DNA from: a virus
Direction: 5' to 3' (one strand)
Virus record (IMG/VR): IMGVR_UViG_3300036860_000844
Coordinates: 1 to 43,576 of that record
DNA length: 43,576 nucleotides
Each line of letters starts with the position of its first letter. Positions within the stretch are counted from its first letter, which is position 1. This document shows positions 14,692-20,202 of this stretch, one piece after another. A program made the translations under genes and the position numbers. A model generated the notes under the pieces. That model saw only the letters and a program-made list of their open reading frames with translations, was not told the origin of the DNA and made no database searches.

Positions 14692-15083
14692 CACGCCACC
14701 TCCGTCGCGGTCAGCGATTGACGCGTGAACTTCGGCCGATTCGCGCGGTCGAACTCTTCACCGCCCACCTCGCCGATGCACTTGAAGACGTCCCATCGGC
14801 GGGCGTACTTTCGGTAGTCGTCCTTAAGAGCGGTCACCCACCGATGGAGGTACTTCTCGTGATCGACCGTCAGACCGATCTCGTGGTACGTGATCGAGAT
14901 CTCGACGCGATGCACGCGGTCGGGGTCGGCATCGAGCGCCTCGCGCTCGTGCTTCTCGGCCCAGGCCTCGCCTACCGGCTGATAGGCGTTCTCCAGCACC
15001 TCGTGGCAGGTCCGGCATCGGGCGCGGACCCGGTTGACCGGGCTGCAGATCGTGACGCCCTGAAGCTCCTCAGCAGCCTGCAT
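14691..15083 (-). CDS. Hypothetical protein, 130 residues
   Basis: Overlaps the sigma factor 3' end by 14 bases; its ATG is preceded by AAGGAGG. Near the start there is CRTCHEVLENAY, a CxxC that could be half a metal site, then a mixed alpha/beta domain (VHRVEISITYHEIGLTVDHEKYLHRWVTALKDDYRKYARRW). Immediately following the sigma factor, it is a candidate partner or anti-sigma factor by position only; no ZAS motif (HxxxCxxC) is seen. Confidence 0.68.
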   Translation of the reverse strand: MQAAEELQGVTICSPVNRVRARCRTCHEVLENAYQPVGEAWAEKHEREALDADPDRVHRVEISITYHEIGLTVDHEKYLHRWVTALKDDYRKYARRWDVFKCIGEVGGEEFDRANRPKFTRQSLTATEVA

Positions 15084-15615
15084 AGCCGGCCTCCTTGTCT
15101 TGTTGCACTCCCTGTGACACCGCCGAGGGGGTCTCGCGGGACATCAGTTCCTGCGTGAGCAGAGGCCACCACTTCCGCTGCACCTCCTTCTTGAGCGCCT
15201 CGAAGGGGCGACCTAGCTCCTCCCCGACCGCCTCCCAGGTCTCGCCCTCGACGTACACGGCCCAGATCGCACGCCGTGCGTGCTCGGGGAGCTTCGAGAG
15301 CGCACGCTCGACATCGACCTTGAGCACGAGATCCTCTTCGTTGATGACCCGCGGCGGATTCCGATCGAGGTACTCGGCCTCGTGATCGAGTGCGCGGGTA
15401 GAGGTACGGAGCGCGTTCTGTGCGGTGTTCTGCACGGCCGTCGTAAGCCATGCCTCGATGTCCTTGACGTCGCGCTTCCACTGGCCGCCCGCGAAGGCGT
15501 CCTCGATCGCCCGCTGCACGACATCCTCGGCGTCACGGCCGACGAGATTCGCTGCCACCTTCAGCAGGCGCGGGCGTTGCGCCTCGACCGCCTGCTCGAA
15601 CTGCGTCCTGTTCAT
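15070..15615 (-). CDS. ECF-like RNA polymerase sigma factor
   Basis: A 181-residue protein built like an ECF (group 4) sigma factor, carrying regions 2 and 4 only. Region 2 lies at about 8-72: RLLKVAANLVGRDAEDVVQRAIEDAF (region 2.1-2.2, which binds the polymerase beta' clamp), then WLTTAVQNTAQNALR (region 2.4, which reads the -10). Region 4 lies at about 100-150: ALSKLPEHARRAIWAVYVEGETWEAVGEELG and the recognition helix EALKKEVQRK. It would redirect host RNA polymerase to phage promoters. The ATG follows GAGGAG and a 110-base leader, so it may have its own control. Residues 159-170 (SRETPSAVSQGV) are encoded by DNA repeated at 19113. Sigma identity is probable; its target promoters are not known. 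Confidence 0.75.
   Translation of the reverse strand: MNRTQFEQAVEAQRPRLLKVAANLVGRDAEDVVQRAIEDAFAGGQWKRDVKDIEAWLTTAVQNTAQNALRTSTRALDHEAEYLDRNPPRVINEEDLVLKVDVERALSKLPEHARRAIWAVYVEGETWEAVGEELGRPFEALKKEVQRKWWPLLTQELMSRETPSAVSQGVQQDKEAGYAGC
15111..15144 (-). repeat. 34-bp dispersed repeat, sigma-gene copy
   Basis: Read on the minus strand, these 34 bases match 19113-19146 on the plus strand at 31 positions. Here they encode MSRETPSAVSQ near the sigma factor C-terminus. Confidence 0.8.
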
Positions 15616-15662
15616 AGACAGACTCCTCGCGATGGGGATCTGAGCCCCTGACTTGTGCTGCG

Positions 15663-15680
15663 CCGGCGTACAGACGCCGG
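15663..15680 (-). other. Hairpin in the leader of the sigma factor gene
   Basis: In the 111-base gap between the upstream gene and the sigma factor, CCGGCGT-ACAG-ACGCCGG forms a perfect 7-bp stem with a 4-base loop. A second weaker GGGG/CCCC hairpin lies at 15634-15648. Neither is followed by a U-run on the minus strand, so they are not classical terminators; they may slow transcription or protect the sigma message. Confidence 0.45.
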
Positions 15681-15726
15681 GCGTAGTACGTGAGCGGTCT
15701 ACTGCTCTACGAGACGCGGAGGAGTG

Positions 15727-15969
15727 CTACGCGGGGGGAGCGTCAGTGCGGACGGCAGAGTACTTCGCGGAGTGAATCGACGACAGCACCGGGCGCAGAC
15801 GCGGAGCCGGTGTCGGCGGCACGCGCGACTCGCGCGCCTGCCATATATGGAACCGGCCGAGCGCGGCCGCCGTCTTGCGGAGGATCTGCAGAGCGCGTCG
15901 GCTCTGCATCGCCTCCGGCAGGCGAAGGTACGCTTGATACGAGGCCCAGGCCGTGAGCGAGATCGTCAC
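15727..15969 (-). CDS. Hypothetical protein, 80 residues
   Basis: Starts at a GTG overlapping the upstream stop (GTGA); an ATG far upstream would cover two other genes. Residues 4-48 are helical (WASYQAYLRLPEAMQSRRALQILRKTAAALGRFHIW), and the C-terminus is Pro-, Ser- and basic-rich, probably disordered. It closes the first coupled group of genes; the 111-base leader of the sigma factor follows. Unrecognised. Confidence 0.65.
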   Translation of the reverse strand: MTISLTAWASYQAYLRLPEAMQSRRALQILRKTAAALGRFHIWQARESRVPPTPAPRLRPVLSSIHSAKYSAVRTDAPPA

Positions 15970-16157
15970 TTCTTCAGCATCCTGTCCGCGAGCCAGTGCT
16001 CGCGCGCCGTCAGGTGCGCCGCGTAGCTCTTCACGAGATACTCGGCGTCCTTGATCGCTTGCGTACGGTCGAGGGTCTTGCCGTCCTCCGACTGCGCGAC
16101 GCGAAGCGAGCGAAGCTCGCGGAGCGCGTCGAGGTACCGGTCGAGGTTCTTGCTCAT
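15966..16157 (-). CDS. Helical protein, 63 residues
   Basis: ATG overlapping the upstream stop (ATGA). The product is a likely all-helical coiled coil (NLDRYLDALRELRSLRVAQ, then AIKDAEYLVKSYAAHLTAREHWLADRMLKK). No motif recognised; coupled on both sides. Confidence 0.65.
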   Translation of the reverse strand: MSKNLDRYLDALRELRSLRVAQSEDGKTLDRTQAIKDAEYLVKSYAAHLTAREHWLADRMLKK

Positions 16158-16435
16158 CGTCCGTCCTCGCAGTAGAAGTACTTCCCGAAGACCTCACGCT
16201 CTTCGTCCGAGCCTCCGTACCGGAAGAGATCCCGCATCGTGTCTTCCCAGCCCTCATGCGAGCGACGCGCGCATGCCTCGCAGATCTCCCTCTTCTTCGG
16301 GTACGGACCGTGCTCATCAGTCACGAAGCTAACCGTCTTCACGAGTCGGCCGCAGAGCGTCCTCGCTGGGCCGACGGTGCGCCACCACTTCCCGCCGGTG
16401 TTAATGTCGCGGAAGTGCGTCCTCGGATAGCTCAT
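16154..16435 (-). CDS. Cys-containing protein, 93 residues
   Basis: The ATG at 16435 overlaps the upstream stop (ATGA). Cys residues in TLCGRL, ICEACARR and FYCEDGR, together with nearby His, may form a treble-clef-like metal site (C...CxxC). The start MSYPRTHFRDINTGGKWWRT looks like a small beta-rich domain. Early small zinc proteins of phages often bind host factors or DNA; no evidence is specific here. Confidence 0.65.
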   Translation of the reverse strand: MSYPRTHFRDINTGGKWWRTVGPARTLCGRLVKTVSFVTDEHGPYPKKREICEACARRSHEGWEDTMRDLFRYGGSDEEREVFGKYFYCEDGR

Positions 16436-16611
16436 GCCGTCGCTCCCTGGAACGCCTGCAGCGGCATCGCTGTCAGGTGGTAGAGCTTGCAGCGCGGGCA
16501 CTCATACGCGCGGCACGGGACCTTCGCGGTCCAGGCGCGGACCGAGCGCATCGGAGCCCGCAGCGCTCGCTCGGCCTCGCCCTTCGTGAGGAACCCCGTC
16601 TTGCCGCACAT
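16432..16611 (-). CDS. 59-residue zinc-ribbon protein
   Basis: A short gene with AAGGAGG nine bases before its ATG. The C-terminal half reads VPCRAYECPRCKLYHLT, close to the common phage pattern 'YxCPxCxxWHLT', in which the Cys and His bind one zinc. The N-terminal half is helical and basic. It begins the four-gene coupled group after the hairpins that follow the DUF932 gene. Role unknown, probably nucleic-acid or protein binding. Confidence 0.7.
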   Translation of the reverse strand: MCGKTGFLTKGEAERALRAPMRSVRAWTAKVPCRAYECPRCKLYHLTAMPLQAFQGATA

Positions 16612-16635
16612 CTCGCACCTCCTTGGCCTCGTCAG

Positions 16636-16673
16636 GCACCGCGTTACGGTGCTACGCCGGGGCGCGGGCCCCG
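16636..16673 (-). terminator. Tandem hairpins after the DUF932 gene, possible attenuator
   Basis: The 72-base gap between two leftward genes holds GCACCG-CGTTA-CGGTGC (16636-16652) and CGGGGC-GCGG-GCCCCG (16658-16673), two perfect 6-bp GC-rich stems. There is no T-run after them on the minus strand, so intrinsic termination is uncertain. They could reduce expression of the downstream genes relative to the first three. Confidence 0.4.
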
Positions 16674-16683
16674 ACGTTTCGGC

Positions 16684-17421
16684 CTAGTTCGCGCCGAAAC
16701 CGAACGCCCTCCCGAGATCCGTGAGCGTGCGGAATTGCGACGACGGCGCGAGCGCCTTGACGGCGCGCGTGCAGGCGTTGTGGAGCCCCCACGTCGTGCG
16801 GGGCGCGCTGTCCTCGTACCCCAGCGTCTCAGCGCGGAAGTAGTTCGTGGCGGCCTCGTCGTAGATCGAGACCGGCAGCACTCCGTCGTAGCGGAGATCG
16901 AAGAGCCGGACCTTCGCCTCATCGTCCGTGACTCGATGATTCTCGGCCTCGATGATCTGGGCATTGAACCGGCGGAACCCGTCGAGGAAGCGGCCCAGGC
17001 CCTCACGAATGACGTGCGCGAGTTGCAGCGCACGCGAGTGCTTGCGGAGCGCGATCTTCTCGCCGGAGAGCGCGAGGTTGTCGCACACGAACACGCGAGC
17101 GCCACCGACTAGCTGGATCGAGAGCGCCTTGTCGTTCGAGTGCCGCAGACCGAGCGCCATGCCGCGGTCCGCGCCCTCCCAGCCGAGGTCCAGCGTGCCG
17201 AAGAGCGCGAGCCCCTCCTTGCCCACGGCATACTGCTCGCGGCGGATGTTGAGCCCGAGCTTCCCGACCTGATCGACGACGGTGCCGACGAGTTCAGCGT
17301 GCGCGACCGGACGCCACGTCGAGGTGCCGACAGGCGGCGCGAAACGCGCGAGGCCTGCGCGGTCCACGATCTCGCACTTGAACTTCGGGTTGTGCGCGAC
17401 GAGTGTGCTGTTCTGTTCCAT
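16684..17421 (-). CDS. DUF932 family protein
   Basis: A 245-residue member of the phage/plasmid DUF932 family. Recognisable segments are MALGLRHSNDKALSIQLVGGARVFVCDNLALSGE (about 88-121) and ALRKHSRA, matching the family pattern 'LGLRNSxDKS...GxRVFVCDNLxFSGE...RKHT'. The function of the family is not established; it is common on mobile elements and early in phage genomes. The ATG at 17421 is preceded by AGGAGG. It is the third gene from the leftward promoter and the largest of the first group, so it is likely made early. Confidence 0.8.
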   Translation of the reverse strand: MEQNSTLVAHNPKFKCEIVDRAGLARFAPPVGTSTWRPVAHAELVGTVVDQVGKLGLNIRREQYAVGKEGLALFGTLDLGWEGADRGMALGLRHSNDKALSIQLVGGARVFVCDNLALSGEKIALRKHSRALQLAHVIREGLGRFLDGFRRFNAQIIEAENHRVTDDEAKVRLFDLRYDGVLPVSIYDEAATNYFRAETLGYEDSAPRTTWGLHNACTRAVKALAPSSQFRTLTDLGRAFGFGAN

Positions 17422-17425
17422 TGTG

Positions 17426-17605
17426 CTAGTCCTCCTGGCGCTGTGATCGCAACCAGTCGATCTGTGCTTGCGCCTCGGGTACGCGCTTGACGATGGAGCG
17501 GAGGCAGCGCTCGCACGTCGTGTTGAAGATCTGCTCGGTGACGTTCGTGCTCAGAGTACGGCAGAGCGGAGAGCCAGAGACGCTGAGATGAATCGGACGC
17601 GCCAT
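17426..17605 (-). CDS. 59-residue protein with a Cys pair
   Basis: The ATG at 17605 overlaps the previous stop by one base. The middle has CERCLRSIV (CxxC) with another Cys earlier (PLCRTL), a possible partial zinc site, followed by a helix (PEAQAQIDWLRSQ). The second gene from the leftward promoter. Not recognised. Confidence 0.65.
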   Translation of the reverse strand: MARPIHLSVSGSPLCRTLSTNVTEQIFNTTCERCLRSIVKRVPEAQAQIDWLRSQRQED

Positions 17606-17817
17606 CACAGCACCCGCACGCGCAGCCCGTCGTTGGCTGCGCCTTCGATGATGGCGCCGATAAAGCGGTGCTCGACCGCGACAGCGCGGCCGAAGTAGGC
17701 CCACGGCTCCGCGTTGACGTGCTCGTTGAGCCACTCGCGAGCAGCGGGGGTGAGCGGGCGGAACAACCAAACGCTGCCGTGGTTCTCTGCCTCGAAGTGA
17801 ACGGTGCGGTCTTCCAT
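17605..17817 (-). CDS. First leftward gene, 70-residue conserved phage protein
   Basis: The first gene after the leftward promoter, with a strong AAGGAGG ribosome site. The product (HFEAENHGSVWLFRPLT, then REWLNEHV and AVEHRFIGAIIEGAANDGL) resembles a small protein seen in many phages of Proteobacteria, whose function is unknown. The pattern of two short strands and two helices suggests a compact single domain. Being first in the early operon it may counter a host function. Confidence 0.78.
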   Translation of the reverse strand: MEDRTVHFEAENHGSVWLFRPLTPAAREWLNEHVNAEPWAYFGRAVAVEHRFIGAIIEGAANDGLRVRVL

Positions 17818-17839
17818 CTCTTCCTCCTTGGAGTATCGA

Positions 17840-17873
17840 CCTAGCGACGTAATGCTAGGCGTACTATCCTAGT
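17840..17873. promoter_or_regulatory. Double operator at the leftward promoter (site B)
   Basis: Three half-sites are evenly spaced every 14 bases: CCTAGC (17840-17845), GCTAGG (17854-17859) and CCTAGT (17868-17873). The right pair forms GCTAGG-N8-CCTAGT, the same layout as the sites near the integrase and repressor; it fits between the -35 and -10 of the leftward promoter. The left pair forms the inverse arrangement and covers the transcription start. A repressor bound here would block the early operon. Confidence 0.7.
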
Positions 17874-17880
17874 AAGTCAA
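17852..17880 (-). promoter_or_regulatory. Leftward early promoter
   Basis: On the minus strand, TTGACT (17880-17875) is separated by 17 bases from TAGCAT (17857-17852), a good sigma-70-type promoter. The start would fall near 17845, about 28 bases before the first ATG and upstream of its AAGGAGG. It is the only obvious strong promoter for the forty leftward genes and is overlapped by operators. Confidence 0.65.
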
Positions 17881-18157
17881 CACAGAAAGTGCGTGTCGTG
17901 TAAATACGTAAATCTTCAGGCTGAATTGCCTGTCACGATGCTGACGGCGCCGCCCGCCGTCATGCGATCATCTCTGCGTGTTGCAGCGCGCGAGCCAAAG
18001 TGGGGAAAAAGTTATCCACATCCAATTCACGGGAAACGCGCGCGAGCTTCGTAGTCGAAGGGAGATCGTCCTGAACAGATCGCGACCGAAGTGGACGAGC
18101 AGTCCACGCCGTCATGACACGGACGCACGGTGTCGAGATCGTGACTGCGCCAGAGGA
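17881..18157. other. Divergent control region with a DnaA box, candidate origin
   Basis: No convincing gene lies here. The segment is less GC-rich than its surroundings. An AT-rich stretch at about 17900-17917 contains GTAAATAC followed by GTAAAT; CAGGC-TGAATT-GCCTG forms a 5-bp stem at 17917-17932; and a perfect DnaA box TTATCCACA lies at 18012-18020. An AT-rich unwinding region plus a DnaA site between divergent operons fits a replication origin, but one box is few for a DnaA-driven origin. Confidence 0.45.
18012..18020 (+). promoter_or_regulatory. Perfect consensus DnaA box
   Basis: TTATCCACA is the strongest form of the bacterial DnaA recognition site. In GC-rich DNA it is expected rarely by chance, and this copy is in the one region between the divergent operons. 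Confidence 0.6.
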
Positions 18158-18177
18158 ACTAGGTCTTGACACCCAGG
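18158..18177. promoter_or_regulatory. Repressor operator at its own promoter (site C)
   Basis: ACTAGG-TCTTGACA-CCCAGG has one perfect and one degenerate half-site of the same operator type. It contains the TTGACA -35 of the repressor promoter, so binding would shut off the repressor gene itself (autoregulation). It shares 13 contiguous bases with the integrase-side site read on the minus strand. Confidence 0.65.
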
Positions 18178-18194
18178 CGAAATGGGCGTAAACG
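18166..18194 (+). promoter_or_regulatory. Repressor promoter
   Basis: A perfect TTGACA (18166-18171), 17-base spacer and a weak TAAACG (18189-18194). Transcription would start at about 18201-18202, where a GTG begins the repressor frame, suggesting a leaderless message as for lambda cI from PRM. The poor -10 may require activation. Confidence 0.5.
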
Positions 18195-18201
18195 CAAGAT
18201 C

Positions 18202-18411
18202 GTGATACCGGCATCAATAGGTGAGAGAATCCGTACCGCACGAGAGCGCGCGAAGCTCACGCAGGACCAACTCACGCGCGTGCTCAACGTGTCGAGCGGA
18301 CTTGTATCGAAATGGGAACGCAACGAGCTAGAGCCAGGGGCCGCGAACATTCGTGCGCTCGCAAAAGCGCTAGCGGTGAGCGCCGACTTCCTTCTCGGAC
18401 TCACGGAGTGA
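18202..18411 (+). CDS. Cro/C1-type helix-turn-helix repressor
   Basis: A 69-residue protein that is almost entirely one HTH_3 (XRE-family) domain: IGERIRTARERAKLTQDQLTRVLNVSSGLVSKWERNELEP, then a closing helix (IRALAKALAVSADFLLGLTE). The recognition helix is SSGLVSKWE. There is no C-terminal dimerisation or LexA-like cleavage domain, so induction probably does not work by self-cleavage. The frame is open back to a TTG at 18166, but that would lie on the promoter -35; the GTG at 18202 is preferred. It is the likely binder of the RCTAGG-N8-CCTAGY operators and the master of the lysogenic state; it could alternatively be a Cro-like protein. Confidence 0.82.
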   Translation: MIPASIGERIRTARERAKLTQDQLTRVLNVSSGLVSKWERNELEPGAANIRALAKALAVSADFLLGLTE

Positions 18412-18432
18412 AACGATGGGAGACGTGGTGTT

Positions 18433-18648
18433 GTGCCTTCGCTTCAATGTCGTCGCTGTCGAGGTCTGATCAATCCAGATGAACCGATGCTCGTGGTCGT
18501 GATCGAGGAGCCGAGGAGATGGTGCGATCCCGCGCACGCTGCTGCGCGCCTCGATTACTCTCGCGCTCGCTGGCATATCGCCTGCGCGCCGAACGCCGTG
18601 AGGAGATACACGCCGGCGGTCTACGGCATCGCTAGGGGATCTGAGTGA
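18433..18648 (+). CDS. Cys-containing protein of the lysogeny operon, 71 residues
   Basis: Starts at GTG 18433, 21 bases after the repressor stop. It begins LQCRRCRGLI (CxxC) and later has WCDPAH and HIACAP, so four Cys and two His might bind zinc. Its last bases overlap the next start as GTGA. It would be transcribed with the repressor, so it may be expressed in the lysogen. Function unknown; the start is not certain because the ribosome site is weak. Confidence 0.6.
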   Translation: MPSLQCRRCRGLINPDEPMLVVVIEEPRRWCDPAHAAARLDYSRARWHIACAPNAVRRYTPAVYGIARGSE

Positions 18649-18785
18649 GTAACCAGTGCGCGTGCGGACACGGAAAGCTCTCGCATGACATGGGAGCGGG
18701 TACGTGCCTCGTCTGTCGCACAGGGAAGTGCATGACGTACGTGCCGTTCGAGCCCGTGCCCGCGGGCCCGTGGAGGAAGAGGTGA
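18645..18785 (+). CDS. 46-residue zinc-ribbon microprotein
   Basis: A GTG start overlapping the upstream stop (GTGA) and a stop overlapping the next GTG the same way. The product has CACGHGKLSH and GTCLVCRTGKC: Cys5, Cys7, His9 plus CxxC, a likely minimal zinc ribbon. Its pattern is close to small Cys-rich proteins seen in actinobacterial and proteobacterial phages. Unknown function. Confidence 0.65.
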   Translation: MSNQCACGHGKLSHDMGAGTCLVCRTGKCMTYVPFEPVPAGPWRKR

Positions 18786-19093
18786 GCCACCGCTACATCA
18801 AGCGCCCGCGTCCCGAGCCCACGAGCGAGGACTTCGTCGCGCTCGCTATCGTCCTCGGCCCGCTCGCGTGGCCCGTGCGCTGGGCGTGGAGGAAGCTCCG
18901 CGCGCTCTGCGCTCTCGCACTGATCGCCGCGGTGCTCGGAGGCTGCGGGGCCTCGATCGCGATCATGCGGAACGCGCGCACCGGCCATCAGGTCGAGTGC
19001 CACGAGAACCTCTGGGACGGCATCCCGAACACGCTCGGGAGGTGCATCCGAGCCTACGAGCAGGCCGGCTACGAGGTCATAGGACGCCAGTAG
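18782..19093 (+). CDS. Putative lipoprotein of the lysogeny operon
   Basis: A 103-residue protein starting at a GTG coupled to the previous stop (GTGA). A hydrophobic stretch ALCALALIAAVL leads to a lipobox LGGC at about residues 55-58, so residues 1-57 would be an unusually long signal region. A GTG at codon 33 (VRWAWRKLRAL...) would give a normal-length lipoprotein signal and may be the true start. The mature part, MRNARTGHQVECHENLW and CIRAYEQAGYEVIGRQ, resembles small phage or bacterial lipoproteins. Expression with the repressor suggests lysogenic conversion or superinfection exclusion. Confidence 0.65.
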   Translation: MSHRYIKRPRPEPTSEDFVALAIVLGPLAWPVRWAWRKLRALCALALIAAVLGGCGASIAIMRNARTGHQVECHENLWDGIPNTLGRCIRAYEQAGYEVIGRQ

Positions 19094-19112
19094 CGACGCA
19101 CACTTACAACTC

Positions 19113-19146
19113 ATGTCCCGCGACCCCCCGTCGGCGGTGTCACAGG
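19113..19146 (+). repeat. 34-bp dispersed repeat, right copy
   Basis: Matches 31 of 34 bases of the minus-strand sequence at 15111-15144 in the sigma factor gene. Here it would encode MSRDPPSAVSQ if translated, the same frame as in the sigma gene. Confidence 0.8.
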
Positions 19147-19200
19147 TAGTGACCGCGACGGGGGAGATCCCTCGCACCGAAGCACTCAAGAGCATGGACA

Positions 19201-19231
19201 GAGGGGGCGACTCGAACCGGGTCGTCCCCTC
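19201..19231 (+). terminator. Strong hairpin after the lysogeny operon
   Basis: GAGGGGGCGAC and GTCGTCCCCTC pair over 11 bp with one G-U, with loop TCGAACCGG. No T-run follows, but it lies 108 bases after the lipoprotein stop and could end or slow the repressor transcript. Confidence 0.4.
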
Positions 19232-19517
19232 GCGTCGTTTCGGGAGCGCGAGCCCAAGCGAGCGCGCTCCTCGATCGTTTCAATCCTCCCTCGTCTCGAT
19301 CGGTACTCCCTCCTTACGCAGCACGCGAGCCAGCGCGCTCCGCTGCGCTCCGCGCTCACGCAGTGTTCACGCGAGTCGTGAGAAACGCTTCGCGTGCTCG
19401 TACCGCGGTAGGGGCCGACACACGGCGGCAGTTCGTACGAGTCGTGCTCGTAGGTAACGGCGGAAACTCACCCCACAAGGAGCGCGCGATCCCCTCTCTT
19501 CAGAGCGATGGTGACGA

Positions 19518-19817
19518 ATGGCTCGATGCCCTCGATGCCGACACGAGTTCTACTCGCGCATCGAACTCCCAGTCGAACCGCTCTTCACGCTCGAAGTCGC
19601 AGCCGAGATCATCCCGTTCACCTCAGCGCAGTCGCTCGCGACGTACCTCAAGCGACATCACAAGGACTGGCAGCGCTACTACCGCGTCATCGCCCACGGC
19701 AGACGACGCACGCTCATGCGCTTCGTCAACGCCGAGCAGATCAAAGCGCTCCGCAGCGAAGTCGTCCGCAGCGAGTGGCGTAGTCCCAAGCGACGCGCCG
19801 CAAGTACCAGCGCGTAG
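19518..19817 (+). CDS. Zinc-ribbon plus helix-turn-helix-like protein, 99 residues
   Basis: The N-terminus MARCPRCRHEFYSR holds a CxxC ribbon. Then TLEVAAEIIPFTSAQSLATYLKRHHKDWQRYYRVIAHGRRRTLMRFVNAEQIKALR reads like a MerR/excisionase-type winged helix that would bind DNA. It stands just before the packaging genes, so it may be a regulator of late genes or a small-terminase-like DNA-recognition protein. The ATG at 19518 has only a weak ribosome site. Role not settled. Confidence 0.62.
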   Translation: MARCPRCRHEFYSRIELPVEPLFTLEVAAEIIPFTSAQSLATYLKRHHKDWQRYYRVIAHGRRRTLMRFVNAEQIKALRSEVVRSEWRSPKRRAASTSA

Positions 19818-19854
19818 AGCGGACTCTCCGACACTCGCGACGAAGGCCGGTGCG

Positions 19855-20202
19855 ATGTCTGTGCGAGAGGAAATTCGCGCGCTCGCGGGCGTCGACATCG
19901 CGCGGCTCGCAGAACTCGAACGCAAGCGCATCGCGCGCATCGACGAAGCTCTCGACGCGCAAGAGACGAAGTTCTTCACGTATCAGGGCGAAGTGATCGA
20001 GGAGCGCGACGTGATCGATCACACGACTCGGCTCGCAGCGGCGACGCTCGCCGGCCGTGTGACGGGCACAGACCCGAGTAAGTCCGCGTCGGATCAGGGC
20101 AAGGGCGGGCCGACGAATGTCCTCGTGCAGATCGTGACGGGCGACGAGGTCGTGCGCGAGATCCGCGGCACTGCCGAGGTCATCGACGCTAAACCCGCGT
20201 AG
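19855..20202 (+). CDS. Possible small terminase subunit, 115 residues
   Basis: A mostly helical protein: VREEIRALAGVDIARLAELERKRIARIDEALDAQ, then a mixed part FFTYQGEVIEERDVIDHTTRLAAATLAGRVTG and a C-terminal strand-rich tail (VLVQIVTGDEVVREI). Helical oligomerisation segments and the position before the large terminase fit a small terminase subunit, but no clear N-terminal DNA-binding motif is present. The HTH-like gene just upstream could supply that part. Tentative. Confidence 0.4.
   Translation: MSVREEIRALAGVDIARLAELERKRIARIDEALDAQETKFFTYQGEVIEERDVIDHTTRLAAATLAGRVTGTDPSKSASDQGKGGPTNVLVQIVTGDEVVREIRGTAEVIDAKPA

Larger units (their letters stand above)
19094..19517. other. 424-bp gap without a convincing gene
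   Basis: Open frames here have poor codon use and are not convincing. It holds the second copy of the 34-bp repeat (19113-19146), a strong hairpin at 19201-19231 (11-bp stem with one G-U, 9-base loop) and short GCGCTCC-type repeats at 19330-19355. The frame opened by the repeat at 19113 continues to 19457 but becomes Arg/Ser-rich. The gap separates the lysogeny operon from the packaging genes, so a terminator, late promoter or packaging site may lie here. Confidence 0.5.

Noticed and set aside
17960-18115. 51-residue minus-strand frame across the control region
   Set aside because: Protein-like at the end, but third positions are only about half GC, unlike true genes here; it has no ribosome site and covers the DnaA box.
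19185-19231. Reverse complement resembles a tRNA 3' end (GGTTCGAGTC followed by a CCA-like end)
   Set aside because: The T stem does not pair (CCCGG against CGCCC), and no D or anticodon arm is upstream. The bases pair better as a simple 11-bp hairpin.
19113-19457. Plus-strand frame starting in the 34-bp repeat
   Set aside because: After the repeat the sequence is Arg/Ser-rich with poor codon use and no ribosome site; treated as noncoding, though a short leader peptide cannot be excluded.
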